From: Phenylobacterium montanum
Lineage (GTDB): Bacteria; Pseudomonadota; Alphaproteobacteria; Caulobacterales; Caulobacteraceae
Length of the DNA stretch: 64,000 nucleotides
Assembly: GCF_018135625.1 (NCBI RefSeq)
Contig: NZ_CP073078.1
Coordinates: 2,140,501 to 2,204,500 of the forward strand
Reading direction: 5' to 3'
This document shows positions 17,254 to 26,306 of this stretch, piece by piece. Both the position numbers and the translations under genes were made by a program. The notes under the pieces were generated by a model. It made no database searches, had not been told where the DNA came from, and saw nothing but the letters and a program-made list of their open reading frames with translations. The first letter of the stretch is position 1. Every line of letters starts with the position of its first letter.

Positions 17254-17339
17254 AAAATCGAATTGTGTTTGGCTTACCCCGGGACACTTATGGCATGGTG
17301 CGCGCCGTAAGTTTTCTCCTCCCCGCGTGAGGCGTCCCC

Positions 17340-18596
17340 ATGAGCGAGCCGCAAGACACAAAGCCGCTGCCGACCATCTTCCAGCTGACCCCGCTGGACC
17401 CGACCTACCGCGCCGATCCGCATCAGGTGCTGGACGACCTGCGCGCCCGCTGCCCGGTGCATCGCGACAACGTCTCCGGCACCTTCGTCCTCACCCGTTA
17501 CAACGACATCCGCCCGCTGGTCTCGGACCGCAGCCTGTGGCGCGACCCGCTGAACGCCGAGGAGGCGGCGGTGATGCAGCGCCGCTTCGCCGACGTGGTC
17601 CCCGAGGGCGCCGCGCGCGGCGAGACCACCAGCATCCTGATGCTGGACGATCCCGACCACGCCCGCATTCGCGGCCCCCTGGTCCAGGCCTTCTACGCCC
17701 GCGTGGCCCGCTCGCGGCCCCAGGTGGAGGAGATCGTCGACCGCAGCCTCGACGCCATCGCCGCCATCACCGAACAGGGCCAGCCTTTCGACCTGATGAG
17801 CCGCTTCTGCGTGCCGATCCCGATCGACGCCATCGCCTCGATCCTGGGGGTCGAGCACAGCCGCCTGGCCGAGTTCCGCGAATGGTCGGAGGGGGTGATC
17901 CAGAGCCTGAATCCCTTCCGCAACGAGGACCAGACCGCCCAGATGGAGCGGTGCAGCGAGGCCCTGAGCGCCTATTTCGCGGCCACGATCGAGGAGCGGC
18001 GGCGCAATCCGCAGGACGACCTGATCTCGGACATGACCCGCCTGCAGGGCGAGGGCGCGCCGCTGAGCGACGTCGAGCTGCAGATCAATCTCTCGGCCCT
18101 GCTGATCGGCGGCAACCTGACCACCACCGACCTGATCGGCAACGCCGTGCGCCTGCTCTTGCTGCACCCGGAGGAGCTGGCCAAGCTGAAAGCCGATCCC
18201 GGCCTGATCAACCAGGTGGTGGAAGAGACGCTGCGCTACGAGCCGCCGGTGGACATCACCGGCCGCATCGCCTCGCGCGACATGGAGGTCGGCGGCTGCC
18301 CGGTGAAGACCAGCCAGGCCTTCACCTTCTCCCTGCGCGCCGCCAACCGCGACCCGGATGTATTCGAGGACCCGCACCGCTTTGACGTCAACCGCAAGGG
18401 CAAGCCCCACGTCGCCTTCGGCGGCGGCGCCCACATCTGCATCGGCGCGCCCCTGGCCAGGCTCGAGGCCCAGGTGGCCCTGGGCAAGCTGTTCGAGCGG
18501 TTCCCGAACCTGCGGTTTGCAGAGCCGGAGGCGGCGCCGGAATGGCGGACGCTGCCGTTCTTCAGGGGGTTGGAGCGGTTGGAGCTGCGGGCTTAG
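17340..18596 (+). CDS. Cytochrome P450
   Basis: A 418-aa soluble bacterial P450 monooxygenase. The haem-ligand loop is FGGGAHICIGAPLAR with C367. The K-helix EETLR motif and the I-helix oxygen-activation segment LLIGGNLTTTDLIG (acid/alcohol pair replaced by N and T) are present, as is the SILMLDDPDHARIRGPL region typical of class I enzymes. No ferredoxin or ferredoxin reductase gene is adjacent, so redox partners must come from elsewhere. It precedes an acyl-CoA dehydrogenase gene by 73 bases on the same strand, suggesting oxidation of a lipid-like or terpenoid acid. The promoter probably lies after the repeat element at 17253. Confidence 0.93.
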   Translation: MSEPQDTKPLPTIFQLTPLDPTYRADPHQVLDDLRARCPVHRDNVSGTFVLTRYNDIRPLVSDRSLWRDPLNAEEAAVMQRRFADVVPEGAARGETTSILMLDDPDHARIRGPLVQAFYARVARSRPQVEEIVDRSLDAIAAITEQGQPFDLMSRFCVPIPIDAIASILGVEHSRLAEFREWSEGVIQSLNPFRNEDQTAQMERCSEALSAYFAATIEERRRNPQDDLISDMTRLQGEGAPLSDVELQINLSALLIGGNLTTTDLIGNAVRLLLLHPEELAKLKADPGLINQVVEETLRYEPPVDITGRIASRDMEVGGCPVKTSQAFTFSLRAANRDPDVFEDPHRFDVNRKGKPHVAFGGGAHICIGAPLARLEAQVALGKLFERFPNLRFAEPEAAPEWRTLPFFRGLERLELRA

Positions 18597-18669
18597 CGGC
18601 GGCCGCAGCGGCGGCGCGACTTGACCTGCATTAAGGCGCGCACAGCCGCACCCGCCGCACCCTACGGCC

Positions 18670-19863
18670 ATGGCCAACCTCGCGCCAACCATTACTCCCG
18701 CCCCACCCCAGGATGACGCCGCCTTCCTGGCCGAGGTGCGCGCCTTTCTCGCCACGGCCCTGACCCCCGATCTCCGCCAGGCCGGCCGCCAGACCCTGGG
18801 GGTGCATTCCGACATCGAGGCCTGCCGCGTCTGGCACGGCCGGCTCTATCGCCGGGGCTGGATCGCTCCGGCCTGGCCCGAAGCCTTCGGCGGGGCCGGC
18901 TGGAGCGCGCGCCAGCGCTTCCTGTTCGACCGCGAATGCGCGCTGAACGATGCGCCCGTACTGTTCGCCGGCGGCATCCGCAGCCTGGGGCCGCTGCTGA
19001 TCGAGATGGGAACCCCGGCCCAGCGCGCCCGCTTCCTGCCGCGCATCCTCTCGGGTGCGGACCTCTGGTGCCAGGGCTTTTCCGAGCCTGGCGCCGGCTC
19101 CGACCTCGCCGCCCTGTCGACCCGCGCCGTCCGCGACGGCGACGGCTATCGCATCACCGGCTCCAAGATCTGGACCACCGGCGCGCACCTTGCGAACCGC
19201 ATGTTCGCCATCGTGCGCACCTCGACGCGGGAAAAGCGCCAGCAGGGCCTGACCTTCCTCCTGATCGACATGAACAGCCCCGGGATCACCGTCGCCCCGA
19301 TCACCAGCCTCTCGGGCGAGCACGAGCTGAACCAGGTGTTCTTCGACGACGTGCGCGTGCCGGTTGAAAACCGCGTTGGCGAGGAGGACGACGGCTGGAG
19401 CGTGGCCAAGCGGCTGATGGCCCTCGCCCGCTCCAACAACACCCCCGCCGCCCTGGTCCGCCGCGCGCTGAACCGGGTCCAGGCGGCGGTCGTAGAGGCC
19501 GCTTCGCCGCTGGAGCCGACCATCCGCCCGCGCCTGGCCCAGCTGATGATCGAGCTGGAGGCCTTCGAGCAGCTGGAGCTGGCCGCCCTGCCCGGCGGCC
19601 GCCCCCTGGCGGGCGAACAGACCACCCCCTCGATGCTGAAACTGGTCGGCAGCGAACTGCACCAGAAGGTCGCCGAACTCGCCGCCGAAGTCGCCGGCCC
19701 CTACGCCGCCGCGGCCCTGCCCGCCCTCGGCCTAGCCAGCGACGCCCTCGACGCCGGCGCGAGGGCCATGGCCAAGCACTTGGACGTGCGCGCAGCCAGC
19801 ATCTACTCGGGCAGCAGCGAGACGCAGCGCAACGTCATCGCAGGGCGGATGCTGGCGGGGTGA
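18670..19863 (+). CDS. Acyl-CoA dehydrogenase
   Basis: A 397-aa flavoprotein that introduces a double bond into acyl-CoA. Characteristic parts are WCQGFSEPGAGSDLAALSTRA (FAD and substrate contacts), GSKIWTTGAHLANRMFAIVRT, the beta-barrel segment ISGL-like LSGEHELNQVFFDDVRVP, and the C-terminal YSGSSETQRNVIAGRML. The IYSGSSETQRN ending is the usual FAD-binding loop. It follows the P450 gene and probably shares its transcript. Chain-length preference cannot be read from the sequence. Confidence 0.9.
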   Translation: MANLAPTITPAPPQDDAAFLAEVRAFLATALTPDLRQAGRQTLGVHSDIEACRVWHGRLYRRGWIAPAWPEAFGGAGWSARQRFLFDRECALNDAPVLFAGGIRSLGPLLIEMGTPAQRARFLPRILSGADLWCQGFSEPGAGSDLAALSTRAVRDGDGYRITGSKIWTTGAHLANRMFAIVRTSTREKRQQGLTFLLIDMNSPGITVAPITSLSGEHELNQVFFDDVRVPVENRVGEEDDGWSVAKRLMALARSNNTPAALVRRALNRVQAAVVEAASPLEPTIRPRLAQLMIELEAFEQLELAALPGGRPLAGEQTTPSMLKLVGSELHQKVAELAAEVAGPYAAAALPALGLASDALDAGARAMAKHLDVRAASIYSGSSETQRNVIAGRMLAG

Positions 19864-19925
19864 TGAGCCGTCAGAGGGCCATCGTCAGATGGCTTTTCGC
19901 CCCAAAACCCTTGGCGAGATTGGAG

Positions 19926-20019
19926 CTACGGCCTGAGGCCGGGTCAAGGACGACCCCTGGCGGGGTCGCCGCCCCGCGGCGGCGCTCCGCGCCGTCCTTG
20001 ACGCGGTCTCAGGCCGTAG
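19926..20019. repeat. Long inverted repeat with nested hairpins
   Basis: The 27-base arms at 19926-19952 (beginning CTACGGCCTGAG) and 19993-20019 (ending CTCAGGCCGTAG) pair with two mismatches. The loop itself contains GACCCC/GGGGTC and GCCGC/GCGGC hairpins. It lies in the 250-base gap after the acyl-CoA dehydrogenase gene and before the convergent HEPN-like gene. It may function as a bidirectional terminator structure or be an intergenic repeat of another family than the elements at 17.1 and 25.0 kb, with which it shares no clear sequence. Confidence 0.7.
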
Positions 20020-20113
20020 CAGGCTGGCATTCAAGGCTTTGGGACGGGAGTGGGCGAGGAGGCGGACAAGCTGCTAATGTGACCGAGACAAGCACGGCAA
20101 TATCCAGCAAGGG

Positions 20114-20710
20114 CTATTTGCTTGAGTAGCGTGGCTTCTCCGGCTTTTTTGGTCTTGGCGGCCATGGGTAGGTACCAGCGGGATGCAGCGCACTTTCAGC
20201 CCTCTCCGCGAATCTCGAGAGTTCGTCGGCCCACCCCTCTAACCAACTGAACTCCACAAGTAGATCTTGGCCACTCATTTTCTTTGCACGAACATTGAGA
20301 CTGAATGGTGAAGCCATCATTCGATGACCGTCAGGATCTGAAACAAGGGTAGCTGGGGCGTGGGCAGCGTTGTTCCTTGGATCCGCTAGATTCTGCGCTT
20401 CAACACACAGCCAATCCAAATCTTTTCTGGCGGAAGGCATATTTGGAAGCCATCGACCTTCCGAAGACGCTTGGATAGCCTCTCGAAGCATGCCGATTTT
20501 GGTCCGATCGCTATCAACGGCGTACCAGACGCGAAGCAATCGATGTCTGTCTGCATCCACAACGACGACAAAGAGCCGCGCCAACCGCTCCAGAAGGAAA
20601 TTCCAAGCGTAGATGGCCCGCCCTAAGGCCAGCGCGTAACCTTCGAACGCGAGCTTAGCCTCTTCTTCGGTCGGAAAGCTGACGATCCTGGGCTTTGATT
20701 CACCAGTCAC
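20114..20710 (-). CDS. Hypothetical protein with an HEPN-like motif
   Basis: A 198-aa protein from the GTG at 20710; GAGGGG lies 6 bases upstream, and a longer start would overlap the upstream gene. The middle shows helical segments (FEGYALALGRAIYAWNFLLERLARLFVVVVD) and the motif DPRNNAAHAP, an R-x4-H arrangement as in HEPN-fold proteins, several of which are RNases or abortive-infection components. The C-terminus is basic and Pro-rich (WPPRPKKPEKPRYSSK). Base composition is visibly lower in GC than the neighbours, suggesting transfer. No nucleotidyltransferase antitoxin partner is adjacent. The function is not established. Confidence 0.55.
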   Translation of the reverse strand: MTGESKPRIVSFPTEEEAKLAFEGYALALGRAIYAWNFLLERLARLFVVVVDADRHRLLRVWYAVDSDRTKIGMLREAIQASSEGRWLPNMPSARKDLDWLCVEAQNLADPRNNAAHAPATLVSDPDGHRMMASPFSLNVRAKKMSGQDLLVEFSWLEGWADELSRFAERAESALHPAGTYPWPPRPKKPEKPRYSSK

Positions 20711-20720
20711 GGCAAGCCCC

Positions 20721-22250
20721 TCACCCCTTCCCCGCCACACACCGCCAGCTCTCCGCCTTGTCGCGATCCCCCTTGCCGTCCCATTCGGCGCGGCGGGGGA
20801 AGGCGCATAGCGGCCGAGTGCGCAGGACCGGGCCGGCCGGGCTGTCGCCGGCGCGCTTGGCGACCACCAGCTGGTCCGGCGCCTTGCCGTCCTCGACCCA
20901 GGCGGTCAGGGCGTCCAGGCCCACGCCATGCACGGGATTGGGACCCAGCCCGCCGCCGCAATGCAGCATGCCCGGGGCCATGAACAGGCGGTAGAAGCTG
21001 GCCGTATTGCCCATCTTCTTCTGCACCCGGCCGAAATAGTCGATCGAGTCCCGTGGCGGAATCGCCGGGTCGGCCCAACCATGGTACTGGATCAGCTTGC
21101 CGCCGCGGGCCTTGAAGGCCGACAGGTCGTCGCTCCACGAATTCAGGACCGGCCCCCACTTTGCGTCGATCGGGTCCAGCTGGGCGCCGAAGGTCAGCTT
21201 GGTAATGTCGTAGTTGGCGTCGCCGAAAGCGATGAACTGGTAGAAGTTGCGGCCGAACTCGTACTGCGCCGCATGGCCCTTGGCCCCCGGCGCGGCGCCG
21301 ACCAACCACACGCCCCAGCCACCCGGCTCGGCTTCGCCGCCGGGATCGAAGCCGGCCAGGATGTGCGCGCCGGTGCGCGGATCGCGCGCTCCGGCATAGA
21401 TCTTCTTCAGGGCCGTCACCTGCTCGCCCGTAAGGCACTGGTCGCTGTCGCCGGCTTTGCAACGGATAACGGCCGGGTCGAAGTGGCAGGCCAGGGGATT
21501 TTCGATCACCCCGTCGGCGTCGCCGCAGGCCTTCTGCTCGGCCGTTTCGATCGCCTTGAGCTTGGACGCGGGGATGTAGCTGCCGGGCGTCGCCGACAGC
21601 GCCTGGGCGTTCCAGGCCGCGGCGGCCAGAAGGTGGGTCCAGTGGTTGGCCGGATCGCCCGCCAGTATGCCGTCGAAGTCGTCCGGATAGCGCTGGGCCT
21701 CCATCAGCGCCTCGCGCCCGCCGTCCGAGCAGCCGGCGAAATAGGCCTTGGCCACCGGCTTGGCCTCATAGGCGGCGATCACCGCCCGGGCGGCCAGGGT
21801 GGTCTCCTTCAGCGCGCGATAGCCGAAGTCCTTGACCTTTTCCGGATGGCCCAGGGCCCAGCTGGCGTCGGTGCCGATCGGGTCCTGGTGGCCGTCGTCC
21901 GTGGCGGCGGTGGCGAAGCCCTTGGCCAGGCCGACGCGGATCGAGCTTTCCGGAATGGTCCCGGCGAACCCGCCATTGCCCACCTGCAGATAGCGCCCGT
22001 TCCAGGCCGCGCCCTCGGGGATCGCCACCTCGATGCGGATGTCGCTGTCAGGCGTGGGCTTGGAGGTCACCAGCACCTTGCAATAGGCCGGCAGGGCGCC
22101 CGAGGCCGCTATCACCGTCGCCCCGGTCACGCTGGCATGGTCCAGCTTCAACCCCGTCAGGCCCTCGCACGCGGTCTGGGCATGAGCCCCGCCCGCCGCC
22201 GCCAGCACCGCGGCTGTGCTTGCCGCTGCAATCATGATCCGCCGGCCCAT
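20721..22250 (-). CDS. Tannase / feruloyl esterase family protein, exported
   Basis: A 509-aa serine esterase with a clear signal peptide (MGRRIMIAAASTAAVLAAAGGAHA). The nucleophile motif is GCSDGGREALMEAQRYP, exactly the G-x-S-x-G-G-R pattern of the tannase/feruloyl esterase family. The acid and base are expected in the C-terminal part (YHGWADPAIPP and MLHCGGG), and the Cys next to the Ser and the Cys near the His are the pair that usually forms the disulfide linking them. Likely substrates are plant phenolic esters outside the cytoplasm. The ATG at 22250 is preferred because GGGAGG lies five bases upstream. Confidence 0.88.
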   Translation of the reverse strand: MGRRIMIAAASTAAVLAAAGGAHAQTACEGLTGLKLDHASVTGATVIAASGALPAYCKVLVTSKPTPDSDIRIEVAIPEGAAWNGRYLQVGNGGFAGTIPESSIRVGLAKGFATAATDDGHQDPIGTDASWALGHPEKVKDFGYRALKETTLAARAVIAAYEAKPVAKAYFAGCSDGGREALMEAQRYPDDFDGILAGDPANHWTHLLAAAAWNAQALSATPGSYIPASKLKAIETAEQKACGDADGVIENPLACHFDPAVIRCKAGDSDQCLTGEQVTALKKIYAGARDPRTGAHILAGFDPGGEAEPGGWGVWLVGAAPGAKGHAAQYEFGRNFYQFIAFGDANYDITKLTFGAQLDPIDAKWGPVLNSWSDDLSAFKARGGKLIQYHGWADPAIPPRDSIDYFGRVQKKMGNTASFYRLFMAPGMLHCGGGLGPNPVHGVGLDALTAWVEDGKAPDQLVVAKRAGDSPAGPVLRTRPLCAFPRRAEWDGKGDRDKAESWRCVAGKG

Positions 22251-22425
22251 GACGCCCTCCCTTTCGACCATTTGAGGTCGAGCTTAGCTTGTTCGGCCAC
22301 TTCTTGTAGGCGCCTTGTCCCGTTGACGTCGAGGCCAGTGACCACCGTTTCCGATGGTTCAACGCAACCTTGACTTTAGAACAAAAACAGAACGTAAAGG
22401 GAACTATCACAACAAGGAGCCCCGA

Positions 22426-23193
22426 ATGTTGTCAAGCCGCCAAATCATCCCCTCCATTGGAATCAGCACTGGCCAGGGAGCCGACTGCACGCTGGATGGA
22501 ATGACGCTCGCGGGTGTCCCCCTGCTCCAACGAACGATCAATGGCTTCGCGCCCCGTCCAGCCGACGAGATCGGCAAGCTGCTGAGCAGCGCTTACGGCT
22601 TCGAATTCAACCCGACGAAGATCCAGCCGCGCTTGGCCGTGGTCGCTGATGCGCTGAATCGAGGCGAAGTGGCGCGAGCGATGGTCGCTACTGCGCAGAT
22701 AGCGCTTCCCGAGTTGAACCCGGAAGCCGCCTCTAGGCTGGCCAAGGCCCACGTGGCTCTCGTCAAATACGACCCGAGCGAACCTCGCGATGAGCGTGGA
22801 CGATGGACTTTCGCTGACGACATCGGAGGGGGCGGCGGCGGGTCAGACGCCAGCGACGCCGGAACCGGAGGCGCGCATGTCATGCCGGCGTCGAACTATG
22901 AGCCAGCTAACGACAATATACCGAAGGCGATCAGAGATAAATTCGAAGAAACTCTTCGAGATCCAAGGATTATCAACCATATGTTTCTGAACGAATGCAT
23001 CAGCAATATTCGAGGAGGAGATTATTACGATAAGACTCAGGAGTGCGCTTCAGCCAACAGAGATTGTGAATACCTTGTCAAACTTGGGGAAAGAAATTTC
23101 AAAAGGGAAGATATTTGCCTTTATCCAGATGGTGGAATGCTGCTCGCGCGGGGCGGATTCATCATTCCACTCAAACTTGGACACAAATGGTAG
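22426..23193 (+). CDS. Unrecognised protein of low-GC composition, toxin-like architecture
   Basis: A 255-aa protein from the ATG at 22426, with AAGGAG 6 bases upstream. The first half resembles a helical leader (LAVVADALNRGEVARAMVATAQIALPELNPEAASRLAKAHVALVKYDPSEPRDERGRWT). The PRDERGRWT-type linker is, from memory, common before variable C-terminal domains in alphaproteobacterial phage-morphogenesis and toxin-like proteins. After a Gly-rich hinge the C-terminal 90 residues have four Cys and no domain I know. Codon use shifts to AT-rich in this part, a sign of transfer. The next small gene, 78 bases on, could be its partner. Function is not assigned. Confidence 0.6.
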   Translation: MLSSRQIIPSIGISTGQGADCTLDGMTLAGVPLLQRTINGFAPRPADEIGKLLSSAYGFEFNPTKIQPRLAVVADALNRGEVARAMVATAQIALPELNPEAASRLAKAHVALVKYDPSEPRDERGRWTFADDIGGGGGGSDASDAGTGGAHVMPASNYEPANDNIPKAIRDKFEETLRDPRIINHMFLNECISNIRGGDYYDKTQECASANRDCEYLVKLGERNFKREDICLYPDGGMLLARGGFIIPLKLGHKW

Positions 23194-23271
23194 AGATAAA
23201 TTCCAATAAATTATGCGAGAAAAGCAGTCAATCAGACTACCCCATGCGCAGGCAATATTCACGGAATTCGA

Positions 23272-23619
23272 ATGATGGACGCCAAGACTATTCTAGAACA
23301 TCTTATCGCACTTTCGCCGCCGCCCCCTGAATTACCAGAGACATCGCCACACAACGAATCCCGGGCTGAGCCCGATCCGGACTTCATCGCCGCACGCAAA
23401 GCCGAGATCGAAAAGATGTGTGACGGCCCAGTGGTGTGGTCGGCGGAGTTGTCGACCCACAGCCCCCGGTGGGGCTATCTCTGGCGGGGTGACTTCTGGG
23501 AGCCGAAGCGAAAGAGGCAACGTTACCCAACCCGTGTGGTTTGCCGAAAGATGGCTGACGGAACGCCAAGTATGATTGTCAGCACGAAATGGGGCGGCGA
23601 ACCGCCGCTGAAGCTTTGA
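23272..23619 (+). CDS. Small hypothetical protein, possible partner of the upstream gene
   Basis: A 115-aa protein (MMDAKTILEHLIALSPPPPELPET... VVWSAELSTHSPRWGYLWRGDFWEPKRKRQRYPTRVVC). It has no signal peptide or membrane helix and a Trp-rich central segment. It follows the low-GC gene after 78 bases on the same strand. An immunity or cognate partner role would fit the layout but is only inferred. The start could be either of two adjacent ATG codons. Confidence 0.5.
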   Translation: MMDAKTILEHLIALSPPPPELPETSPHNESRAEPDPDFIAARKAEIEKMCDGPVVWSAELSTHSPRWGYLWRGDFWEPKRKRQRYPTRVVCRKMADGTPSMIVSTKWGGEPPLKL

Positions 23620-23867
23620 TCCCTCAGCGACTGACGCTCTCGCCCTCGCAAACTTGAACACTTGTCCGCCGCCAATGCGTTATGCTCCTAAGCAATGGTG
23701 GCGGACCCGACCACCGACCGTTCGCGAAACTGGAGAAGTCACAAAGCCGAATAATATCTGCCATAGCCCATTCAAATCGGACCTATAGGCGAACAAGCCA
23801 GTCAAGATCGCAACATAATTGCTCCGCCGTTAGCATATTCTGCCCCTCGAAAAACCTGGAGGACGCC

Positions 23868-24950
23868 GTGGCGCAAGACCTGTTCGACAACCCCTTGGGC
23901 ACCGACGGCTTCGAGTTCGTCGAGTTCACCAGTCCGGACCCCGAGGCGCTGGCCGACCGCTTCGTGCGCATGGGCTTTGCGGCCGTCGCCCGCCACCGCT
24001 CCAAGAACGTGGTCCGCTACAAGCAGGGCGAGATCAACTTCCTGCTCAACATGGAGCCCGTGGGCCAGGCCGCCGAGTTCCGCGCCCAGCGCGGCCCTTC
24101 CGCCAACGCCATGGCCTTCCGCGTACGCGATGCGGCCAAGGCCTTCAAGCTGGCGGTCGAGCGCGGCGCCAAGCCGGTCGTCGGGCCGGTCGGGCCGATG
24201 GAGCTGAACATCCCGGCCATCGAGGGCATCGGCGGCTCGAACCTCTATCTGGTCGACCGCTACGGCGCGCACGAGATCTATGACGTCGACTTTGTCCCCA
24301 TCGACGGAGCCATGGAGGCCGAGGCCCGCAACAATGTCGGCCTGACCTATCTCGACCACCTGACCCACAACGTGCATCGCGGCCAGATGGGCAAGTGGGC
24401 CGAGTTCTACGAGCGCATCTTCAATTTCCGCGAGATCCGCTATTTCGACATCGAGGGCCAGCAGACCGGCCTGATCTCCAAGGCCATGACCAGCCCGGAC
24501 GGCAAGATCCGCATCCCGCTGAACGAGAGCCAGGACGAGCACTCGCAGATCGAGGAGTTCCTGAAGGACTATCACGGCGAGGGCATCCAGCACATCGCCC
24601 TGGGCGCCGATGACATCTACCATTCGGTCGAAACCATGCGCGACCGGGGCGTCACCTTCCAGGACACCATCGACGCCTATTATGACGGCGTGGACGCGCG
24701 GGTGAAGGGCCACGAAGAGAACCTGCAGCGGCTGAAGGCCGACAAGATCCTGATCGACGGCGCGCCCACCGAGGACCAGGGCATCCTTTTGCAGATCTTC
24801 ACCGAGAACACGGTCGGTCCGATCTTCTTCGAGATCATCCAGCGCAAGGGCAACGAAGGCTTCGGCGAGGGCAACTTCAAGGCCCTGTTCGAAAGCCTTG
24901 AGCTGGACCAGATCCGCCGCGGGGTCTTGCCGGCGAAGGCGACGGCGTGA
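23868..24950 (+). CDS. hppD: 4-hydroxyphenylpyruvate dioxygenase
   Basis: A 360-aa non-haem iron enzyme that converts 4-hydroxyphenylpyruvate to homogentisate, the entry to tyrosine breakdown. The iron ligands are H164 (YLDHLTHN), H242 (IQHIALG) and E322 (FFEIIQR), at nearly the same numbers as in the well-studied Pseudomonas enzyme. The GTG at 23868 is chosen because GGAGGA lies 4 bases upstream and longer readings add unrelated sequence. It is followed, after a 222-base repeat-bearing gap, by hmgA-maiA-fahA on the same strand. Confidence 0.95.
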   Translation: MAQDLFDNPLGTDGFEFVEFTSPDPEALADRFVRMGFAAVARHRSKNVVRYKQGEINFLLNMEPVGQAAEFRAQRGPSANAMAFRVRDAAKAFKLAVERGAKPVVGPVGPMELNIPAIEGIGGSNLYLVDRYGAHEIYDVDFVPIDGAMEAEARNNVGLTYLDHLTHNVHRGQMGKWAEFYERIFNFREIRYFDIEGQQTGLISKAMTSPDGKIRIPLNESQDEHSQIEEFLKDYHGEGIQHIALGADDIYHSVETMRDRGVTFQDTIDAYYDGVDARVKGHEENLQRLKADKILIDGAPTEDQGILLQIFTENTVGPIFFEIIQRKGNEGFGEGNFKALFESLELDQIRRGVLPAKATA

Positions 24951-24954
24951 TGAA

Positions 24955-25137
24955 CCCTTCTCCCCTAGCGGGAGAAGGAGGGGCCCACGGCGAAGCCGTG
25001 GGAGGATGAGGGGTCGCGCTGACCATTCCGACAGACCTGCTCGGCGGAGAGAGAGCTTTAGCTGGGCCGGCGCGACCCCTCATCCTCCCACCCGCTTACG
25101 CGGGCGTGCCCCTCCCTCCCCCACAAGGGGGGAAGGG
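24955..25137. repeat. Long palindromic intergenic element, copy 2
   Basis: Sits between hppD and hmgA. Arms at 24998-25018 and 25071-25091 are perfect 21-base complements (start GTGGGAGGATGAGGGG; end CCCCTCATCCTCCCAC). The outer blocks (TTCTCCC...GGGAGAA hairpin, CCCCCACAAGGGGGGAAGGG) match copy 1 at 17077-17253, while the central 50 bases differ. The element falls within a run of functionally linked genes, so it may process or attenuate the hppD-hmgA transcript, or hmgA may have its own promoter inside or after it. Confidence 0.82.
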
Positions 25138-25172
25138 ATGAAGCCAACGCCGATGTTTAGAGGACTTCACTG

Positions 25173-26306
25173 ATGCCCAAAGGACAATGGCTGCCCGTAC
25201 GCGGCGCCCAAGGCGAGCACTCCCGCCAGGCCCATACCGACCTGCCGGAGGGGACCTACGAGCGGGAGATGTCCAAGGAGGGCTTCTTCGGCCCCGCCGC
25301 CTTCCTCTATCACCGCCGCCCGCCGACCGGATGGACCTCGTTCGAGGGTCCCCTGCGCCCCCGCGCCTTCGACCTCAACCGCCTGAAAGAGGCCGCCGCC
25401 TCGCCCTGGGCGGCGCCGGTGGTGCTGCACAATGCGGCGACCGAGATGCGCTTCTGGAGCCTGGCGCGGCCCATGCCGGCCCTGGCCCGCAACGCCGACG
25501 GCGACCAGCTGCTGTTCATCCACGAGGGGACCGGCGACCTGTTCACCGACTTCGGCCGCATCGCCTACGAGCCCGGCGACTATCTCTACCTGCCGCGCGG
25601 GACCATGTGGCGGCTGCGCCCCGACGCCCCGACCCGCGTCCTGACCATCCAGGCGACGAACAGCCACTTCACCCTGCCCGACAAGGGGCTCCTGGGCCCG
25701 CACGCCATCTTCGACCCGGCCATGCTGGACACGCCCGCGATGGACGCCGCCTTCCGCGCGCACCAGGCCGAGGAAGGGCCGGTGCGGGTCGAGATCAAGA
25801 AGCGCGGCCAGGTGTCAGTGGCGACCTACCCCTACAATCCCCTGGACGCAGTCGGCTGGCACGGCGAGCTGGCGCCGGCGCGGCTGAACGTGCGCCACAT
25901 CCGGCCGGTGATGAGCCATCGCTATCACGTGCCGCCCTCGGTCCACTCGACCTTCCTGTCGGAGCGCTTCGTCGTCTGCACCTTCGCGCCGCGGCCGTTC
26001 GAGACCGACCCGAACGCGATCAAGATCCCGTTCTTCCACAACAACGACGACTATGATGAGGTGCTGTTCTACCACGCCGGCGACTTCTTCAGCCGGGACA
26101 ACATCGACGCCGGCATGATGACCTTCCACCCCTCCGGCTTCACCCACGGGCCGCACCCCAAGGCGCTGAAGAACATGCTGAGCCAGCCCAAGGCCGCCAC
26201 GGACGAATATGCGGTGATGATCGACACCCGCGACCCGCTGGAGGTCGGCGAAGGCGCCTCGGCCTGCGAGAACCCCGCCTATGTCGACAGCTGGAAAGGC
26301 GCATGA
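25173..26306 (+). CDS. hmgA: Homogentisate 1,2-dioxygenase
   Basis: A 377-aa ring-cleaving dioxygenase giving maleylacetoacetate. It is of the shorter bacterial type. Cupin features are TGDLFTDFGRIAYEPGDYLYLPRGTMWRL in the N-terminal half and FFHNNDDYDEVLFYHAGDFFSRDNIDAGMMTFHPSGFTHGPHP in the C-terminal half, which should hold the iron ligands (a Glu and two His). Its stop overlaps the maiA ATG by four bases, so translation of the pathway is coupled. It acts in the cytosol on the product of hppD. Confidence 0.93.
   Translation: MPKGQWLPVRGAQGEHSRQAHTDLPEGTYEREMSKEGFFGPAAFLYHRRPPTGWTSFEGPLRPRAFDLNRLKEAAASPWAAPVVLHNAATEMRFWSLARPMPALARNADGDQLLFIHEGTGDLFTDFGRIAYEPGDYLYLPRGTMWRLRPDAPTRVLTIQATNSHFTLPDKGLLGPHAIFDPAMLDTPAMDAAFRAHQAEEGPVRVEIKKRGQVSVATYPYNPLDAVGWHGELAPARLNVRHIRPVMSHRYHVPPSVHSTFLSERFVVCTFAPRPFETDPNAIKIPFFHNNDDYDEVLFYHAGDFFSRDNIDAGMMTFHPSGFTHGPHPKALKNMLSQPKAATDEYAVMIDTRDPLEVGEGASACENPAYVDSWKGA

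Noticed and set aside
17077-25137. CRISPR array or transposon ends for the repeated blocks at 17.1 and 25.0 kb
   Set aside because: Only two dispersed copies, no regular spacers, and no transposase or direct target duplications between them.
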